From Pseudoxanthomonas sp. z9 (GTDB lineage: Bacteria > Pseudomonadota > Gammaproteobacteria > Xanthomonadales > Xanthomonadaceae): 64,000 nucleotides of DNA. Within the stretch, counting starts at the first letter, position 1; the number at the start of each line of letters is the position of its first letter. The DNA is taken from the NCBI RefSeq assembly GCF_006542425.1, contig NZ_VFID01000004.1, positions 1-64,000 of the forward strand. Direction: 5' to 3'. Of this stretch, positions 21,140 through 31,846 are shown in pieces. The notes under the pieces were generated by a model. The model was not told the DNA's origin, did not search any database, and worked only from the letters and a program-made list of their open reading frames with translations. Made by a program: the position numbers and the translations under genes.

Positions 21140-21445
21140 TCAGCCTTTGAGCGTGTCGACTTCGGCGACGTTGATCGTGCGCCGGGTGCGGAACAGGGTG
21201 ACCAGGATCGCCAGGCCGATGGCGGCCTCGGCGGCGGCCACGGTCAGGATGAAGAACACGAAGATCTGGCCGGCGGCGTCGCCCAGTTCGCGGGAGAATG
21301 CAACGAAGTTGATGTTCACCGACAGCAGCATCAGCTCGATGGACATCAGCAGCACGATGACGTTCTTGCGGTTGAGGAAGATGCCGGCCAGGCTGATGCA
21401 GAACAGCACCGCGCCCAGCGCCAGCAGGTGACCCAGGGTAATCAT
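21140..21445 (-). CDS. nuoK: NADH-quinone oxidoreductase subunit K
   Basis: NuoK, 101 residues, three transmembrane helices in the membrane arm of complex I next to NuoJ. The conserved glutamates in helix 2 ([17 protein letters not shown]) and helix 3 ([13 protein letters not shown]) that line the proton path are present. The gene overlaps nuoJ by 4 bp (ATGA), implying translational coupling. Confidence 0.98.
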   Translation of the reverse strand: MITLGHLLALGAVLFCISLAGIFLNRKNVIVLLMSIELMLLSVNINFVAFSRELGDAAGQIFVFFILTVAAAEAAIGLAILVTLFRTRRTINVAEVDTLKG

Positions 21446-22092
21446 GCCTTGCCCTCCCCTTCGGCAGCTTCATCGGCGGGCGCGCGGACCGGCTTCTCGA
21501 CCGCCATCTTGACCATGCGGATGCGATCGCCGGCCTTGACCCGCGACTGCTCGGACGGATCCTGGTGCTTGGCGCCCGCGCGGCGGCGCAGGGTCAGCAT
21601 CACCGCGGCGACCACGGCCACGGTCAGGATCACGGCGGCGAACTCGAACGGCAGCAGGAATTCGGTGAACAGGCTGCGCGCCAGCCAGGCCGTGTTCGAT
21701 ACGTCGGCCGCGGCGGCGGCGGCATTGTCCGGGAACGCCGCGGCGGTGCGTGCCTTGACCCCGATCAGGGTCAGCATCTGCACCAGCATGGCGACCGCGA
21801 CCACCACGCCGACCGGCAGGAATTTCACCCAGCCCTCGCGCATCTTGGCGACGTCGATGTCCAGCATCATCACCACGAACAGGAACAGCACCATCACCGC
21901 GCCCACGTAGACGAGGATCAATGCCACGCCGAGGAACTCGGCCCCGACCAGCAGCCAGATGCAGGCCACCGAGAAGAAGGTCAGGATGAGGCACAGCACG
22001 GCGTGCACCGGGTTGCGCACGCTGATCACCGCGCCGGCAGCGACCGCCGCCATGGCGGCGAAGATCCAGAAAGCGATATTTACCCAATCCAT
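21442..22092 (-). CDS. nuoJ: NADH-quinone oxidoreductase subunit J
   Basis: NuoJ, 216 residues, membrane subunit of complex I with five helices; it contains the conserved glycine-rich third helix region ([27 protein letters not shown]) that forms the pi-bulge involved in coupling. The last ~50 residues after helix 5 are hydrophilic and charged and probably face the cytoplasm. It lies 10 bp after nuoI and overlaps nuoK. Confidence 0.97.
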   Translation of the reverse strand: MDWVNIAFWIFAAMAAVAAGAVISVRNPVHAVLCLILTFFSVACIWLLVGAEFLGVALILVYVGAVMVLFLFVVMMLDIDVAKMREGWVKFLPVGVVVAVAMLVQMLTLIGVKARTAAAFPDNAAAAAADVSNTAWLARSLFTEFLLPFEFAAVILTVAVVAAVMLTLRRRAGAKHQDPSEQSRVKAGDRIRMVKMAVEKPVRAPADEAAEGEGKA

Positions 22093-22102
22093 CTCTTGGA
22101 CC

Positions 22103-22591
22103 TCAGCGGAATGCGGCGTCGGCGGCGCGACGCTCGGCGATTTCGGCTTCCAGCCGATCGCCCAGCGCCAGCAGCTGCGGCTTGGTGACGATGTTCTGGC
22201 CGCGCTTGTCGAAGTGGTACTCCAGCACGTGCGTTTCGACGATCGAGTCCACCGGGCAGCTTTCCTCGCAGAAGCCGCAGTAGATGCACTTGAACAGGTC
22301 GATGTCGTAACGGGTGGTGCGGCGGGTGCCGTCCTCGCGCGGAGCCGAGTCTATGGTGATGGCCAGTGCCGGGCAGACCGCCTCGCACAGCTTGCAGGCG
22401 ATGCAGCGCTCTTCCCCGTTGGGATAGCGGCGCAGCGCATGCAGGCCGCGGAAACGCGGCGACTGCGGGAACTTCTCCATCGGATACATCACGGTGTACT
22501 TGGGCTTGAACGCATATTTCAGCGTCAGCCACAGTCCGCCCAGCAACTCGAGCAGCATCAGGCTCTTGAAGTAATGGATGACCTTGTTCAT
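22103..22591 (-). CDS. nuoI: NADH-quinone oxidoreductase subunit I
   Basis: NuoI, 162 residues, carries the two tetranuclear clusters N6a and N6b that pass electrons to NuoB. Both ferredoxin motifs are intact: C63-x2-C66-x2-C69-x3-C73 and C102-x2-C105-x2-C108-x3-C112. The start [15 protein letters not shown] at 22591 overlaps nothing but the nuoH stop region nearby (nuoH ends at 22596); a ten-codon longer frame exists but lacks conservation. The N-terminal amphipathic helix attaches the protein to the membrane arm. Confidence 0.97.
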   Translation of the reverse strand: MNKVIHYFKSLMLLELLGGLWLTLKYAFKPKYTVMYPMEKFPQSPRFRGLHALRRYPNGEERCIACKLCEAVCPALAITIDSAPREDGTRRTTRYDIDLFKCIYCGFCEESCPVDSIVETHVLEYHFDKRGQNIVTKPQLLALGDRLEAEIAERRAADAAFR

Positions 22592-22595
22592 TGCG

Positions 22596-23687
22596 TCAGA
22601 CACCCTTCTCGAACACGCCAAAGAACACCATCACCGCCGTCACCGCGATCCACGCGATGGTCAGCGGAATGAACACCTTCCAGCCCAGCCGCATGATCTG
22701 GTCGTAGCGGTAGCGCGGGAAGCTCGCACGGAACCAGATGTACGCGCTGGCGAAGAACAGCACCTTCAGCAGCAGCCACGGCCAGCCGCCGGTCCAGATC
22801 CAGTTGACCCAGGGTGACACGTCGGCGGTGATCCAGCCCTGCAGCGGGCTCAACCAACCGCCCATGAAGAACAGCGACACCAGGAAGCTGACCAGGATCA
22901 TGTTGGCGTATTCGGCCAGGAAGAACAGCGCGAATGCCGCGCCCGAATACTCGACCATGTGGCCGGCGACGATTTCCGATTCGCCTTCCACCACGTCGAA
23001 CGGCGAGCGGTTGGTTTCGGCGACGCCGGACACCCAGTACACGATGAACAGCGGGAACAGCGGCAGCCAGAACCATTCGAAGAAGCCGTTGTTGCCGGCC
23101 TGCGCCAGCACGATCTCGCTCAGGTTCAGACTGCCCGCGGCGATCAGCACGCCGACCAGGGCGAAGCCCATCGCGATTTCGTAGCTGACCACCTGCGCGG
23201 CCGAACGCATCGCGCCCAGGAACGCATACTTCGAGTTGGACGCCCAGCCGGCGATGATGATGCCGTACACGCCCAGCGAGGTCATCGCCAGCAGGTACAG
23301 CAGGCCGGCGTTGGCGTTGGACAGCACCAGCTTGGCGTCGAACGGCACCACCGCCCAGGCGGCGAACGCCGGCGCCAGCGTGATCAGCGGAGCGATGATG
23401 TACATCGCCTTCTGCGCGCTGCTGGGCTGGATGATTTCCTTGAACAGCAGTTTGAACACGTCGGCGAAGGCCTGGAAGATGCCCATGCCCACGTACATCG
23501 GTCCGTGGCGGACGTGCATCCAGCCAATCAGCTTGCGTTCCCAGACCACGTAGAAGGCCACCGAGATGATCACCGGCACGGCGATCACCAGGATCTTCAG
23601 CACGATCCACAACGCGACACCGATGTCGCCCAGCGCGAAGAACCACTCGCGGAGCGGTCCGACGGCATTGATCAACAGCTCGTTCAT
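22596..23687 (-). CDS. nuoH: NADH-quinone oxidoreductase subunit H
   Basis: NuoH, 363 residues, eight-helix subunit that forms much of the quinone chamber and the E-channel. Family motifs are present: [22 protein letters not shown], the charged loop [27 protein letters not shown], and [18 protein letters not shown]. It overlaps the nuoG stop by 4 bp and nuoI follows within 4 bp, consistent with tight coupling. Confidence 0.98.
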   Translation of the reverse strand: MNELLINAVGPLREWFFALGDIGVALWIVLKILVIAVPVIISVAFYVVWERKLIGWMHVRHGPMYVGMGIFQAFADVFKLLFKEIIQPSSAQKAMYIIAPLITLAPAFAAWAVVPFDAKLVLSNANAGLLYLLAMTSLGVYGIIIAGWASNSKYAFLGAMRSAAQVVSYEIAMGFALVGVLIAAGSLNLSEIVLAQAGNNGFFEWFWLPLFPLFIVYWVSGVAETNRSPFDVVEGESEIVAGHMVEYSGAAFALFFLAEYANMILVSFLVSLFFMGGWLSPLQGWITADVSPWVNWIWTGGWPWLLLKVLFFASAYIWFRASFPRYRYDQIMRLGWKVFIPLTIAWIAVTAVMVFFGVFEKGV

Positions 23688-25918
23688 GCGCTCACCACCG
23701 TGACACGTCCGGCGCCCAGCGGCGCGGTCGCGCCGTAGCCGCTCTCAATCCAGGCACTGCCCTTGGCCACGCGGGCGTCCACCACCACCGGCAGGGTCGC
23801 GGTGCCATTGCTCGAACCCACCTTGGCGATGGTGCCTTCGGCCACGCCGGCGGACTGCGCGTCGGCCGGATTCAGCACGATGCGCGCGCCGGTGTTGAGC
23901 GGATGCGCCTGCAGCGCCTCGGCCCGGCGGACCGTGCCGTCGGTGCGATAAATCGCCGCGCTGACCGCCAGTTCCAGGCCCTCGCCCGCCGTGGCGGGTG
24001 CCGCCGAACGCGCGACGCTCACCGGCGCGTTGCCGGCAATGGCGGCGCGCACGCCGGCCAAATCGGTGAATTCGAACGACGGCAACTGCAGCTCGCCGCC
24101 CAGCGCGCGCAGCACGCGCCAGCCCTCGCGGGCCTCGCCCGGCAGCTTGCCGGCGGCCTGGGTACGCTGGTCGGTGCCGTCCAGGTTGGTCAGGGTGGCT
24201 TCGATTTCCGGCAGCGCGCCAATCGGCAGGATCACGTCGGCGACGTCGCGGGTGGACTTGCAGGCGAAGTGGCTGAACGCCACCACCTTGGCCGACGACA
24301 GCGCGCGCGCGGCGGCCGGCGTATCGGCGAAGTCCAGGCCCGGCTCGATGCCGTAGATGACGTAGGCCTTGCGCGGCTCGGCCAGCATGCCGGCCACGTC
24401 GCGGCGCGACGGCAGCACGCCGTGGCGGGCCAGGCCCACCGCGTTGGCGCCCTGCGGGATGCGGCACAGCGAGGCGCCGGTGGCGGCGGCGAATTCGCCG
24501 GCGGCCTGGCGCAGCGCCGAAGCCTGCGGATGGTTCTCGGCAATGCCGCCGACAACCAGCACGGCATGGCTGCCGGCCTTGGCGGCCTCGCGCAGGGCGG
24601 CTTCGTTGAGCGCGCCGGCCAGCTGCGACGGCGGCACGATGTGCTTGCCGGCGATGCCGAACGCGAAGTCGAAGTCGACCGGGTTGACCACGTGCACCCT
24701 GGCGCCCTTGCGCTGGGCCTTGCGGATGCGCTGGTGCAGCAGCGGCAGCTCGTGGCGGATGTTGGTGCCGAACAGCACGATGACGTCGGCCTTCTCGATG
24801 TCCGCCAGCGGCAGCGCGAACGCTTCGGCCACGGCGCCATCGGAGAAGTCGCGGTTGTTGATGCGGTGATCGACGTTGCCGCTGCCGAGGCCGGCGGCCA
24901 GCTTCGCCAGCAATCCACCCTCCTCGTTCGAGGTCGCCGGATGCACCAGCACGCCCAACTCGTCGCCGGCGTTGCCGCGCAGGATCTCGGCGGCGGCGGC
25001 CAGGCCCTCGGACCAGGACACTTCGCGCCATTCGCCATTGACCTTCTGCAACGGCTTGACCGCGCGGTCGTCGCTGTACAGGCCCTGGTGCGAATAGCGA
25101 TCGCGATCCGACAGCCAGCATTCGTTGACCGCTTCGTTCTCGCGCGGCACGGTGCGCAGCACCTGGCCACGGCGGGAGTGGACGAACAGGTTGGAACCCA
25201 TCGCGTCGTGATAGCCGACGGATTCGCGCGCGATCAGTTCCCATGGACGGGCGCGGAACTGGAACACCTTGTTGGTCAGCGCGCCCACCGGGCAGACGTC
25301 GATGACGTTGCCGGAGATTTCGGTGGTCAGCGGCTTGCCGTCGTAGGTGCCGATCTGCAGGTTCTCGCCGCGGTACATGCCGCCCAGCTCGTAGGTGCCG
25401 GCGACGTCCGCGGTGAAGCGCACGCAGCGCGTGCACTGGATGCAGCGGGTCATCTCGGTGGCGACCAGCGGGCCGATGTCCTCGTCGGGCACCACGCGCT
25501 TGCGCTCCTGGAAGCGGCTGACCGAGCGACCGTAGCCCAGCGACAGATCCTGCAGTTCGCACTCGCCGCCCTGATCGCAGATCGGGCAGTCGAGCGGATG
25601 GTTGATCAGCAGGAACTCCATCACGTTGCGCTGCGACTTCAGCGCCTTCTCGCTGCGGGTCTGGATCTTCATGCCATCCATGACCGGCGTGGCGCAGGCC
25701 GGCGCCGGCTTGGGCATCTTCTCGACGTCGACCAGGCACATGCGGCAGTTCGCCGCGATCGGCAACTTCTCGTGGTAGCAGAAGCGCGGGATCGGAATCC
25801 CGGCCTTGTCCGCGGCCTGGATGATCATCGAACCCTTCGGCGCGGCCATCTCGACGCCGTCGATGAAGACGGTGACGTGGTCGGGCGGGAGGTTCGGGTT
25901 GACGGGCTGCGCACTCAT
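23684..25918 (-). CDS. nuoG: NADH-quinone oxidoreductase subunit G
   Basis: NuoG, 744 residues, peripheral iron-sulfur subunit of complex I. Visible cluster ligands: a [2Fe-2S] set at C47, C58, C61 and C75; the His/Cys set [14 protein letters not shown] for cluster N5; and CIQCTRC plus a distant C in NVIDVCPVG for N4. The extra N7 cluster motif found in E. coli NuoG is not seen in the following segment ([19 protein letters not shown] has no cysteine). The large C-terminal molybdopterin-oxidoreductase-like domain is a non-catalytic relic. It overlaps nuoF and nuoH by 4 bp each. Confidence 0.97.
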   Translation of the reverse strand: MSAQPVNPNLPPDHVTVFIDGVEMAAPKGSMIIQAADKAGIPIPRFCYHEKLPIAANCRMCLVDVEKMPKPAPACATPVMDGMKIQTRSEKALKSQRNVMEFLLINHPLDCPICDQGGECELQDLSLGYGRSVSRFQERKRVVPDEDIGPLVATEMTRCIQCTRCVRFTADVAGTYELGGMYRGENLQIGTYDGKPLTTEISGNVIDVCPVGALTNKVFQFRARPWELIARESVGYHDAMGSNLFVHSRRGQVLRTVPRENEAVNECWLSDRDRYSHQGLYSDDRAVKPLQKVNGEWREVSWSEGLAAAAEILRGNAGDELGVLVHPATSNEEGGLLAKLAAGLGSGNVDHRINNRDFSDGAVAEAFALPLADIEKADVIVLFGTNIRHELPLLHQRIRKAQRKGARVHVVNPVDFDFAFGIAGKHIVPPSQLAGALNEAALREAAKAGSHAVLVVGGIAENHPQASALRQAAGEFAAATGASLCRIPQGANAVGLARHGVLPSRRDVAGMLAEPRKAYVIYGIEPGLDFADTPAAARALSSAKVVAFSHFACKSTRDVADVILPIGALPEIEATLTNLDGTDQRTQAAGKLPGEAREGWRVLRALGGELQLPSFEFTDLAGVRAAIAGNAPVSVARSAAPATAGEGLELAVSAAIYRTDGTVRRAEALQAHPLNTGARIVLNPADAQSAGVAEGTIAKVGSSNGTATLPVVVDARVAKGSAWIESGYGATAPLGAGRVTVVSA

Positions 25919-27279
25919 GCGGCCACCTTGCCTTCAATGACCGTGCCGGCGCGCTGGTCGTCGACCAGGAACCGCTTGTTGACGATCGCGTACTCGAATT
26001 CGTGCCAGAAATGGCGCAGGAAGCCCTGCACCGGCCATGCCGCGGCTTCGCCGAAGGCGCAGATGGTGTGGCCCTCGATCTGGCCGGCGGCGGCCTTCAG
26101 CATGTGCAGGTCGTCCAGGGTCGCCTTCTGTTCGGCGATGCGGGTCAGCATGCGGTACATCCAGCCGGTGCCTTCGCGGCACGGCGTGCACTGGCCGCAG
26201 CTTTCCTTGAAATAGAAACGCGCGATGCGCTGGCAGGCGCGCACCATGCAGGCGGTCTCGTCCATCACCACGACCGCGCCCGAGCCCAGGCCGGAGCCGG
26301 CTTTCTGGATGCTGTCATAGTCCATGGTCAGGCCCATCATGGTCTCGCCCGGCAGCACCGGCATCGAGGAACCACCCGGAATCACCGCCTTGATCTTGTG
26401 GCCGTTGCGGATGCCGCCGGCCATTTCCAGCAGTTCGGCGAACGGCGTGCCCAGGCGGATCTCGTAGTTGCCCGGACGCGCGACATGGCCGGAGACCGAG
26501 AAGATCTTCGGACCGCCGTTGTTGGGCTTGCCCAGGTTGAGGAACCACTCCGCGCCGTTGCGGATGATCGCCGGCACCGAGGCATAGGTCTCGGTGTTGT
26601 TGATGGTGGTCGGCTTGCCGTACAGGCCGAAGTTGGCCGGGAACGGCGGCTTGAAGCGCGGCTGGCCCTTCTTGCCTTCCAGCGACTCCATCAGCGCGGT
26701 CTCTTCGCCGCAGATGTAGGCGCCCGCGCCCAGCGCGTTGAAGATGTCGATGTCGATGCCGGAACCGAGGATGTTCTTGCCCAGCCAGCCGTGCTTGTAG
26801 GCTTCGGCGGTGGCCTCTTCCAGGTGCTCGAACGGCTCGTGGTGGAACTCGCCGCGCAGGTAGTTGTAGCCCACGGTGGAACCGGTGGCGTAGCAGGCGA
26901 TCGCCATGCCCTCGATGACCGCGTGCGGGTTGAATCGCAGGATGTCGCGATCCTTGGCGGTGCCCGGCTCGGATTCGTCGGAGTTGCAGAGGATGTACTT
27001 CTGCATGTCGCCCTTGGGCATGAAGCTCCACTTCAGGCCGGTCGGGAAGCCCGCGCCGCCGCGGCCGCGCAGGCCGGACTGCTTGACCATCTCGACCACG
27101 TCGGCCGGCGGGATCTTCTCTTCGAGGATCTTGCGCAGCGCGCTGTAGCCGCCGGTCTTGAGGTAGTTCTCGTACGACCACGGCTTGTCGAAATGCAGCG
27201 TGGTGTAGACGACCTGGTGCTCCTTCGGCGCCGGGCCCACCGGGCCGTAACCTTCGGATGTGTGCGGATGATGTGCCAT
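25915..27279 (-). CDS. nuoF: NADH-quinone oxidoreductase subunit F
   Basis: NuoF, 454 residues, binds NADH and FMN and holds cluster N3, the electron entry of complex I. The FMN/NADH glycine-rich loop [13 protein letters not shown] lies at residues 72-84, and [11 protein letters not shown] with the later cysteine in [16 protein letters not shown] supplies the [4Fe-4S] ligands. A short His-rich N-terminus ([12 protein letters not shown]) precedes the conserved part. It follows nuoE by 4 bp. Confidence 0.98.
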   Translation of the reverse strand: MAHHPHTSEGYGPVGPAPKEHQVVYTTLHFDKPWSYENYLKTGGYSALRKILEEKIPPADVVEMVKQSGLRGRGGAGFPTGLKWSFMPKGDMQKYILCNSDESEPGTAKDRDILRFNPHAVIEGMAIACYATGSTVGYNYLRGEFHHEPFEHLEEATAEAYKHGWLGKNILGSGIDIDIFNALGAGAYICGEETALMESLEGKKGQPRFKPPFPANFGLYGKPTTINNTETYASVPAIIRNGAEWFLNLGKPNNGGPKIFSVSGHVARPGNYEIRLGTPFAELLEMAGGIRNGHKIKAVIPGGSSMPVLPGETMMGLTMDYDSIQKAGSGLGSGAVVVMDETACMVRACQRIARFYFKESCGQCTPCREGTGWMYRMLTRIAEQKATLDDLHMLKAAAGQIEGHTICAFGEAAAWPVQGFLRHFWHEFEYAIVNKRFLVDDQRAGTVIEGKVAA

Positions 27280-27283
27280 GCGC

Positions 27284-27811
27284 TTACTCCAGCCCGTCCA
27301 GCAATTCGTCGACCTGGGCCGGCGTCAGCTTCTCGTGGTAATGGCCGTTGATCACGACCACCGGCGCGCCGCAGCAGGCGGCGACGCATTCTTCTTCCCG
27401 CTTCAGGAACACCCGGCCATCGGCGGTGGATTCGCCCAGCTTGCAGCCGAGCTTCTTCTCGGCGTGCCTGACCAGATCCTCGGCGCCGTTGAGCCAACAG
27501 CTGATGTTGGTGCAGAAGGCGACGTTGTTGCGGCCCACCTTCTCGGTCTCGAACATCGAGTAGAAGCTGGCGACCTCGTAGGCCCACACCGGCGGGATGT
27601 CCAGGTACCTGGCGACCGCGGCGATCAGCTCGTCGCTCAGCCAGCCGCCGTTCTGCTCCTGCGCCGCGTGCAGACCCTGCAGCACCGCCGAGCGCTTGCG
27701 GTCGGGCGGGAACTTGGTCAGCCAATGATCGATATGCGCTCGCGTCTTGTCGCTCAGCGCCACCAGGGGATCGACGTTCTGCGTCGCCTCGAAATTGCCT
27801 GTGGCCCTCAT
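27284..27811 (-). CDS. nuoE: NADH-quinone oxidoreductase subunit E
   Basis: NuoE, 175 residues, thioredoxin-like subunit holding the off-path [2Fe-2S] cluster N1a. The ligands are C100, C105, C142 and C146 (FCTNISC and ECVAACC). The start [10 protein letters not shown] overlaps the nuoD stop by 4 bp. The helical N-terminal half contains the EVASFYSMF motif found throughout the family. Confidence 0.97.
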   Translation of the reverse strand: MRATGNFEATQNVDPLVALSDKTRAHIDHWLTKFPPDRKRSAVLQGLHAAQEQNGGWLSDELIAAVARYLDIPPVWAYEVASFYSMFETEKVGRNNVAFCTNISCWLNGAEDLVRHAEKKLGCKLGESTADGRVFLKREEECVAACCGAPVVVINGHYHEKLTPAQVDELLDGLE

Positions 27812-29112
27812 CGGTCCACCTCACCGAAAACCAGATCGTAAGTACCAATCATGGCGACCACGTCCGGCAGCATGTGGCCGCGGACGATGGCATCCATGGA
27901 AGAAAGATGGGCGAAGCCCGGCGCGCGCAGCTTCACCCGGAACGGCTTGTTGGCGCCGTCGGACACCAGGTAGCAGCCGAATTCGCCCTTGGGCGCTTCC
28001 ACCGCCGAGTAGGTCTCGCCGGCCGGCACGCAGTAGCCTTCGCTGAACAGCTTGAAGTGATGGATCAGCGCTTCCATGTCGTCCTTCATCTCCTCGCGCT
28101 TGGGAGGGGCGACCTTGAAGTTCTTGACCATCACCGGGCCGGGGTTGGCCTTCAGCCACTTCACGCACTGGGCGATGATGCGGTTGGATTCGCGCATCTC
28201 GGCCACGCGGACCAGGTAGCGGTCGTAGCAATCGCCCTCGACGCCCAACGGGATGTCGAAGTCGACCGCATCGTACTTGGCGTATGGCTGCTTCTTGCGC
28301 AGATCCCAGGCGATGCCCGAGCCGCGCAGCATCACGCCGGTCATGCCCCAGGCGCGCGCCTGTTCCGGACTGATCACGCCGATGCCGACGGTGCGCTGCT
28401 TCCAGATGCGGTTGTCGGTGAGCAGGGTTTCGTACTCGTCGACGCGCTTGGGGAACTCGCGGGTGAAGTCTTCCAGGAAATCCAGCATCGAGCCGTCGCG
28501 CGCGTTGTTCAGGCGCTTCAGCGCCTGGCCCTTGCGCCACGGGGATTCCTTGTACTTCGGCATCCGGTCCGGCAGATCGCGATAGACGCCACCCGGACGG
28601 TAGTAGGTCGCGTGCATGCGCGCGCCGCTGACCGCCTCGTAGCAGTCCATCAGCTCCTCGCGCTCGCGGAAGGCGTACAGCATCACCGCCATCGCCCCCA
28701 GGTCGAGCGCGTTGGAGCCGATCCACATCAGGTGGTTCAGGATGCGGGTGATTTCGTCGAACATCGTGCGGATGTACTGCGCGCGTTCCGGCGCCTCGAT
28801 CCCCATCAGGGTCTCGATCGCGCGCACGTAGGCGTGCTCGTTGCACATCATCGACACGTAATCCAGGCGATCCATGTAGCCGATCGACTGATTGAACGGC
28901 TTGGATTCGGCCAGCTTCTCGGTGCCACGATGCAGCAGGCCGACGTGCGGGTCGGCGCGCATGATGGTTTCGCCGTCCATTTCCAGGATCAGGCGGAGAA
29001 CGCCGTGCGCCGCGGGATGCTGCGGGCCGAAGTTCATCGTGTAGTTGCGAATCTCCTGCTTGGACTCTTCAGGATTGCTCGCAAACGCAATGGGGGACTG
29101 TTGCGTACTCAT
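27808..29112 (-). CDS. nuoD: NADH-quinone oxidoreductase subunit D
   Basis: NuoD, 434 residues, the 49-kDa subunit that forms the quinone-reduction site with NuoB. Typical segments: [22 protein letters not shown] near the N-terminus (quinone-site His), [33 protein letters not shown] text and the C-terminal [31 protein letters not shown] ending in the invariant arginine. The start ATG at 29112 shares one base with the nuoC stop (TGATG), so NuoC and NuoD stay separate proteins, unlike the enteric NuoCD fusion. Confidence 0.97.
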   Translation of the reverse strand: MSTQQSPIAFASNPEESKQEIRNYTMNFGPQHPAAHGVLRLILEMDGETIMRADPHVGLLHRGTEKLAESKPFNQSIGYMDRLDYVSMMCNEHAYVRAIETLMGIEAPERAQYIRTMFDEITRILNHLMWIGSNALDLGAMAVMLYAFREREELMDCYEAVSGARMHATYYRPGGVYRDLPDRMPKYKESPWRKGQALKRLNNARDGSMLDFLEDFTREFPKRVDEYETLLTDNRIWKQRTVGIGVISPEQARAWGMTGVMLRGSGIAWDLRKKQPYAKYDAVDFDIPLGVEGDCYDRYLVRVAEMRESNRIIAQCVKWLKANPGPVMVKNFKVAPPKREEMKDDMEALIHHFKLFSEGYCVPAGETYSAVEAPKGEFGCYLVSDGANKPFRVKLRAPGFAHLSSMDAIVRGHMLPDVVAMIGTYDLVFGEVDR

Positions 29113-29837
29113 CACTTGCTGCCCTCGCCCGCGGCGGCTTCGCCGATCGCGGTCTGGTAGCGCGCGTCGTCGCGGATCACGCGCGGCACGCCGACGCGCG
29201 GCTCGACCGAGGTGACCGGCTCGTAGACCACGCGCTTCTTCTCTTCGTCGTAGCGCACTTCGACGTTGCCGATCAGCGGGAAGTCCTTGCGGAACGGATG
29301 GCCGACGAAACCGTAGTCGGTCAGGATGCGGCGCAGATCCGGATGGCCCTCGAACACGATGCCGTACAGGTCGAACGCCTCGCGCTCGAACCAGTTGGCA
29401 CCCGGCCACAGGTCGGTGACCGAGGCCACCACCGGCAGATCATCGTTCGGCGCGAAGCAGCGCACGCGCAGGCGCTGGTTGTGCTGGTACGACAACAGGT
29501 GCAGGACCACCGCGAAGCGGCGCTCGGGACCGGCGCCGCGCGGGCGCTGTTCCCAGTCGAAGCGGCCTGGGCCAAAGCCCTCGACGCCACGGCTGAACCC
29601 TTCGGACGACACGTCCGAGGTGTCCCACTCCGCGCTGCCGTAGCCCAGGTAGTCGACGCCGCAGACGTCGACCGCCTGCTCGAATCCGAACTCGTCGCGC
29701 AGGGCGCGGCAGACCTCATGCCAGGACGCGGACGGCACCTCGAGGGTGACCTCTTCGCGGGTTCCGGCAACCGTGATCACCGCATCGGCGAAGCGCGCGC
29801 GCAACCGGTCGGTGAAATTTGCAGCTTGCTCGGCCAT
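29112..29837 (-). CDS. nuoC: NADH-quinone oxidoreductase subunit C
   Basis: NuoC, 241 residues, the 30-kDa peripheral-arm subunit. The signature [24 protein letters not shown] with [15 protein letters not shown] is intact. Compared with the typical protein it has an inserted Gly/Ser/Asp-rich stretch of about 35 residues (roughly 70-105) before the [14 protein letters not shown] strand. The chosen start is ATG 29837 ([12 protein letters not shown]); the ribosome binding site is weak and an upstream start cannot be excluded. It follows nuoB by 58 bp. Confidence 0.95.
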   Translation of the reverse strand: MAEQAANFTDRLRARFADAVITVAGTREEVTLEVPSASWHEVCRALRDEFGFEQAVDVCGVDYLGYGSAEWDTSDVSSEGFSRGVEGFGPGRFDWEQRPRGAGPERRFAVVLHLLSYQHNQRLRVRCFAPNDDLPVVASVTDLWPGANWFEREAFDLYGIVFEGHPDLRRILTDYGFVGHPFRKDFPLIGNVEVRYDEEKKRVVYEPVTSVEPRVGVPRVIRDDARYQTAIGEAAAGEGSK

Positions 29838-29895
29838 GGGGCGTAGCGTGCTCTCGGAAAGGAAAACGGGTGGAACGGGAAGCAGGCCGGCGCGC

Positions 29896-30450
29896 TCAGC
29901 GCGCGATGGTCTGCGTGCGCCAGATCTTCTTCTGCAACTGCAGGATGCCGTAGACCAGCGCTTCGGCGGTCGGCGGGCAGCCCGGCACGTACACGTCGAC
30001 AGGCACGATGCGATCGCAGCCGCGGACGACCGAATACGAGTAGTGGTAGTAACCGCCACCGTTGGCGCAGCTGCCCATCGAGATGACCCACTTCGGGTCG
30101 GGCATCTGGTCGTAGACCTTGCGCAGCGCCGGGGCCATCTTGTTGACCAGGGTGCCAGCCACGATCATCACGTCCGACTGGCGCGGCGACGGGCGGAACA
30201 CCACGCCGTAGCGGTCCAGGTCCAGGCGCGAGGCGCCGGCGTGCATCATCTCGACCGCGCAGCAGGCCAGGCCGAAGGTCATCGGCCACATCGAGCCGGT
30301 GCGCGCCCAGTTCATCAACGCGTCGACGCTGGTGGTCACGTAGCCCTTTTCCAGCAGCGGGTTGTCGCCTTCCGGCCGCAGGATGTCGTCCACCCGCCCT
30401 TCCGGGATCGGGTTGGTCATCAGGCGATCGAGGGTCTGGATCACTCCCAT
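29896..30450 (-). CDS. nuoB: NADH-quinone oxidoreductase subunit B
   Basis: NuoB, 184 residues, carries the terminal cluster N2 that reduces quinone. Its four ligands are visible: the adjacent pair C63-C64 (LACCAVEMM), C128 (GSCANGGG) and C158 ([10 protein letters not shown]). The start [11 protein letters not shown] at 30450 overlaps the nuoA stop by 10 bp, a sign of coupled translation. Confidence 0.97.
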   Translation of the reverse strand: MGVIQTLDRLMTNPIPEGRVDDILRPEGDNPLLEKGYVTTSVDALMNWARTGSMWPMTFGLACCAVEMMHAGASRLDLDRYGVVFRPSPRQSDVMIVAGTLVNKMAPALRKVYDQMPDPKWVISMGSCANGGGYYHYSYSVVRGCDRIVPVDVYVPGCPPTAEALVYGILQLQKKIWRTQTIAR

Positions 30451-30797
30451 TCGAGCGCTCCCTTCTTCCAAACGTAAATGAAGCCGAGGAACAGCATGCC
30501 GACGAACAGGCCCATGGTGACCAGTGCGCGGGGGCCGAGCTCCTGGAAAACCAGGGTCCACGGGACGATGAAAATGATTTCCAGGTCGAAGACGATGAAC
30601 TGGATGGCGATCAGGTAATAGCGCACGTCGAACTTCATTCGCGCGTCTTCGAAGGCCTCGAAGCCGCATTCGTACGGCGACAGCTTCTGGGCGTCGGGGC
30701 GCCGGGGGCCGAGGAAGCGTCCCGCCAGGATCAGCGCGATGCCGATGCCGGTGGCGACGATCAGGAACAACAGGGTCGGCAGATAGTTGGCCAGCAC
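30441..30797 (-). CDS. nuoA: NADH-quinone oxidoreductase subunit A
   Basis: NuoA, 118 residues, three-helix membrane subunit at the joint of the two arms. The conserved loop [38 protein letters not shown] contains the cysteine used as a conformational marker of the active/deactive transition. The start is taken as GTG 30797 ([12 protein letters not shown]) with AAGAGA upstream; a longer open frame is GC-rich and not conserved. It is the first gene of nuoABCDEFGHIJKLMN. Confidence 0.95.
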   Translation of the reverse strand: MLANYLPTLLFLIVATGIGIALILAGRFLGPRRPDAQKLSPYECGFEAFEDARMKFDVRYYLIAIQFIVFDLEIIFIVPWTLVFQELGPRALVTMGLFVGMLFLGFIYVWKKGALEWE

Positions 30798-31045
30798 TCG
30801 CGTTTCTCTTCTTGTCCTACCTGCCCCGCTCCCGGCCTGCACGCCGGAGCGTGTCGCCTTGGTGGGGCACTGCATTCCGCTGTGGGACCGCGTGGTACGC
30901 GCGGTTTGCGCGGGTGCGCAAGGAGCAGCGGTCGAGGTGACTCGGGCCCGGCCGCGGCATCCACCGTGTCCCGCCGCAGGCGGCGGTGACCGATCCGATC
31001 CTGGCCCTTCCGCAGTTCGTACCTGGCCTGGAATGGATCGGCGGA
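30798..31045 (-). other. 5' leader of the nuo operon, no gene seen
   Basis: About 240 nt lie between the proposed nuo promoter and the nuoA start. The stretch is GC-rich with a short hairpin (CCCGCCGCAGGCGGCGG near 30980) but I see no conserved RNA motif, coding frame or second promoter. Confidence 0.4.
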
Positions 31046-31075
31046 ATTGTACCGGTTAGTGAACTGACTAGTAAA
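31046..31075 (-). promoter_or_regulatory. probable sigma70-type promoter of the nuo operon
   Basis: On the minus strand: -35 TTTACT (31070-31075), 18-bp spacer, -10 TACAAT (31046-31051). It is the only AT-rich island upstream of nuoA and lies just after the tRNA-Leu terminator. The -35 overlaps a 12-bp palindrome. Confidence 0.6.
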
Positions 31076-31082
31076 CGTTTAC
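31071..31082. promoter_or_regulatory. 12-bp palindrome GTAAACGTTTAC over the nuo -35 element
   Basis: A perfect palindrome with a central AAACGTTT core, the layout of LacI/PurR-family operators. Its position over the -35 hexamer would suit a repressor. The regulator is not encoded nearby. Confidence 0.5.
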
Positions 31083-31110
31083 GAAGCTGTACGCGGCGCT
31101 TTTCACGGAC

Positions 31111-31137
31111 AAAAGAAAAGCCCGCTTGCGCGGGCTT
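31111..31137 (-). terminator. rho-independent terminator after tRNA-Leu
   Basis: An 8-bp stem (AAGCCCGC/GCGGGCTT) with TTGC loop, followed on the minus strand by TTCTTTTGT. It separates the secG-tRNA-Leu transcript from the nuo promoter. Confidence 0.9.
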
Positions 31138-31188
31138 CGCTTTCCATTGCCGCGGCCGGCCGGCATGTCACCGGTTCGCCGCTTCGAT

Positions 31189-31273
31189 TGGTGCCCAAGA
31201 GGGGACTCGAACCCCTACAGCTTTCGCCGCTACCACCTCAAGGTAGTGCGTCTACCAATTCCGCCACCTGGGC
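31189..31273 (-). tRNA. tRNA-Leu (GAG)
   Basis: An 85-nt class II tRNA with encoded CCA. The acceptor stem GCCCAGG/CTTGGGC (one G-U pair), long variable arm GCGGCGAAAGCTGT, and anticodon loop TTGAGGT (anticodon GAG, reading CUC/CUU) are all visible. It lies 51 bp downstream of secG, an arrangement also found in other gammaproteobacteria. Confidence 0.97.
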
Positions 31274-31324
31274 TTTGAAACTCTGCAACCGGTCACCGAT
31301 TGCGGGCCGGTATTGTAGCCCGGT

Positions 31325-31789
31325 TCAACCGCCCTGTGACGGTGCTTCCACCGGCGGCAGGTCCTGCTGCGGCTGGCTGCCGGTTGCCGGCGCCGGCGCG
31401 GCCGGCACGGTGGTCGGGGCCGCCTGCGGCTGGGCCGCGGGTGCCGCGGGCACCGTGGTCGGCTGCGCGGGGACCGACAACTCGCCGGCGGCGGGGGCGC
31501 CGGCCGGGGCCTGCTGCTGGGTCATCACGCCCAGGTTCTGCTGGGTGGTCGGACGCGCGCTGTGCGAGGCATGCCAGGCCATGAACAGGGTGATGCCGAA
31601 GAAGGCGATGGCCAGCCACTTGGTGCTCTTGGACAGGAAGTTGGACGCGCCGCGCGCGCCGAACACCGTGCCCGAGGCGCCAGCGCCGAAGCCGGACCCG
31701 GCCTGCGCGCCCGAACCGCGCTGCATCAGCACCAGCGCGATGATCGCAATGGCGATCAGCACGTAGACCACATTGAGGATCAGCATCAT
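31325..31789 (-). CDS. secG: preprotein translocase subunit SecG
   Basis: SecG, 154 residues, accessory membrane subunit of the SecYEG channel. The first ~75 residues are the conserved part: two transmembrane helices around the polar motif LMQRGSGAQAGSGFGAGASGTVFGARG. After helix 2 comes a Pro/Ala/Gln/Thr-rich tail of about 75 residues that is longer than in E. coli SecG (110 residues) and likely disordered. Two adjacent ATG codons (31789 and 31786) can start it. It is followed by tRNA-Leu and preceded by tpiA (57 bp). Confidence 0.95.
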   Translation of the reverse strand: MMLILNVVYVLIAIAIIALVLMQRGSGAQAGSGFGAGASGTVFGARGASNFLSKSTKWLAIAFFGITLFMAWHASHSARPTTQQNLGVMTQQQAPAGAPAAGELSVPAQPTTVPAAPAAQPQAAPTTVPAAPAPATGSQPQQDLPPVEAPSQGG

Positions 31790-31846
31790 TTCGAATTCGT
31801 CCCGAAACAGGTTGGAAGGCCCGGCCATGGCCGGACCCGCGGGGTG

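Noticed and set aside
16673..21150. Large + strand frames opposite nuoM and nuoL rich in His, Gln and Asp
   Set aside because: They are antisense artefacts of membrane-protein codons in high-GC DNA; no start site or conserved motif is present.
29112..29837. A nuoC-nuoD fusion as in enteric bacteria
   Set aside because: A stop codon overlaps the nuoD ATG as TGATG; the two are separate proteins.
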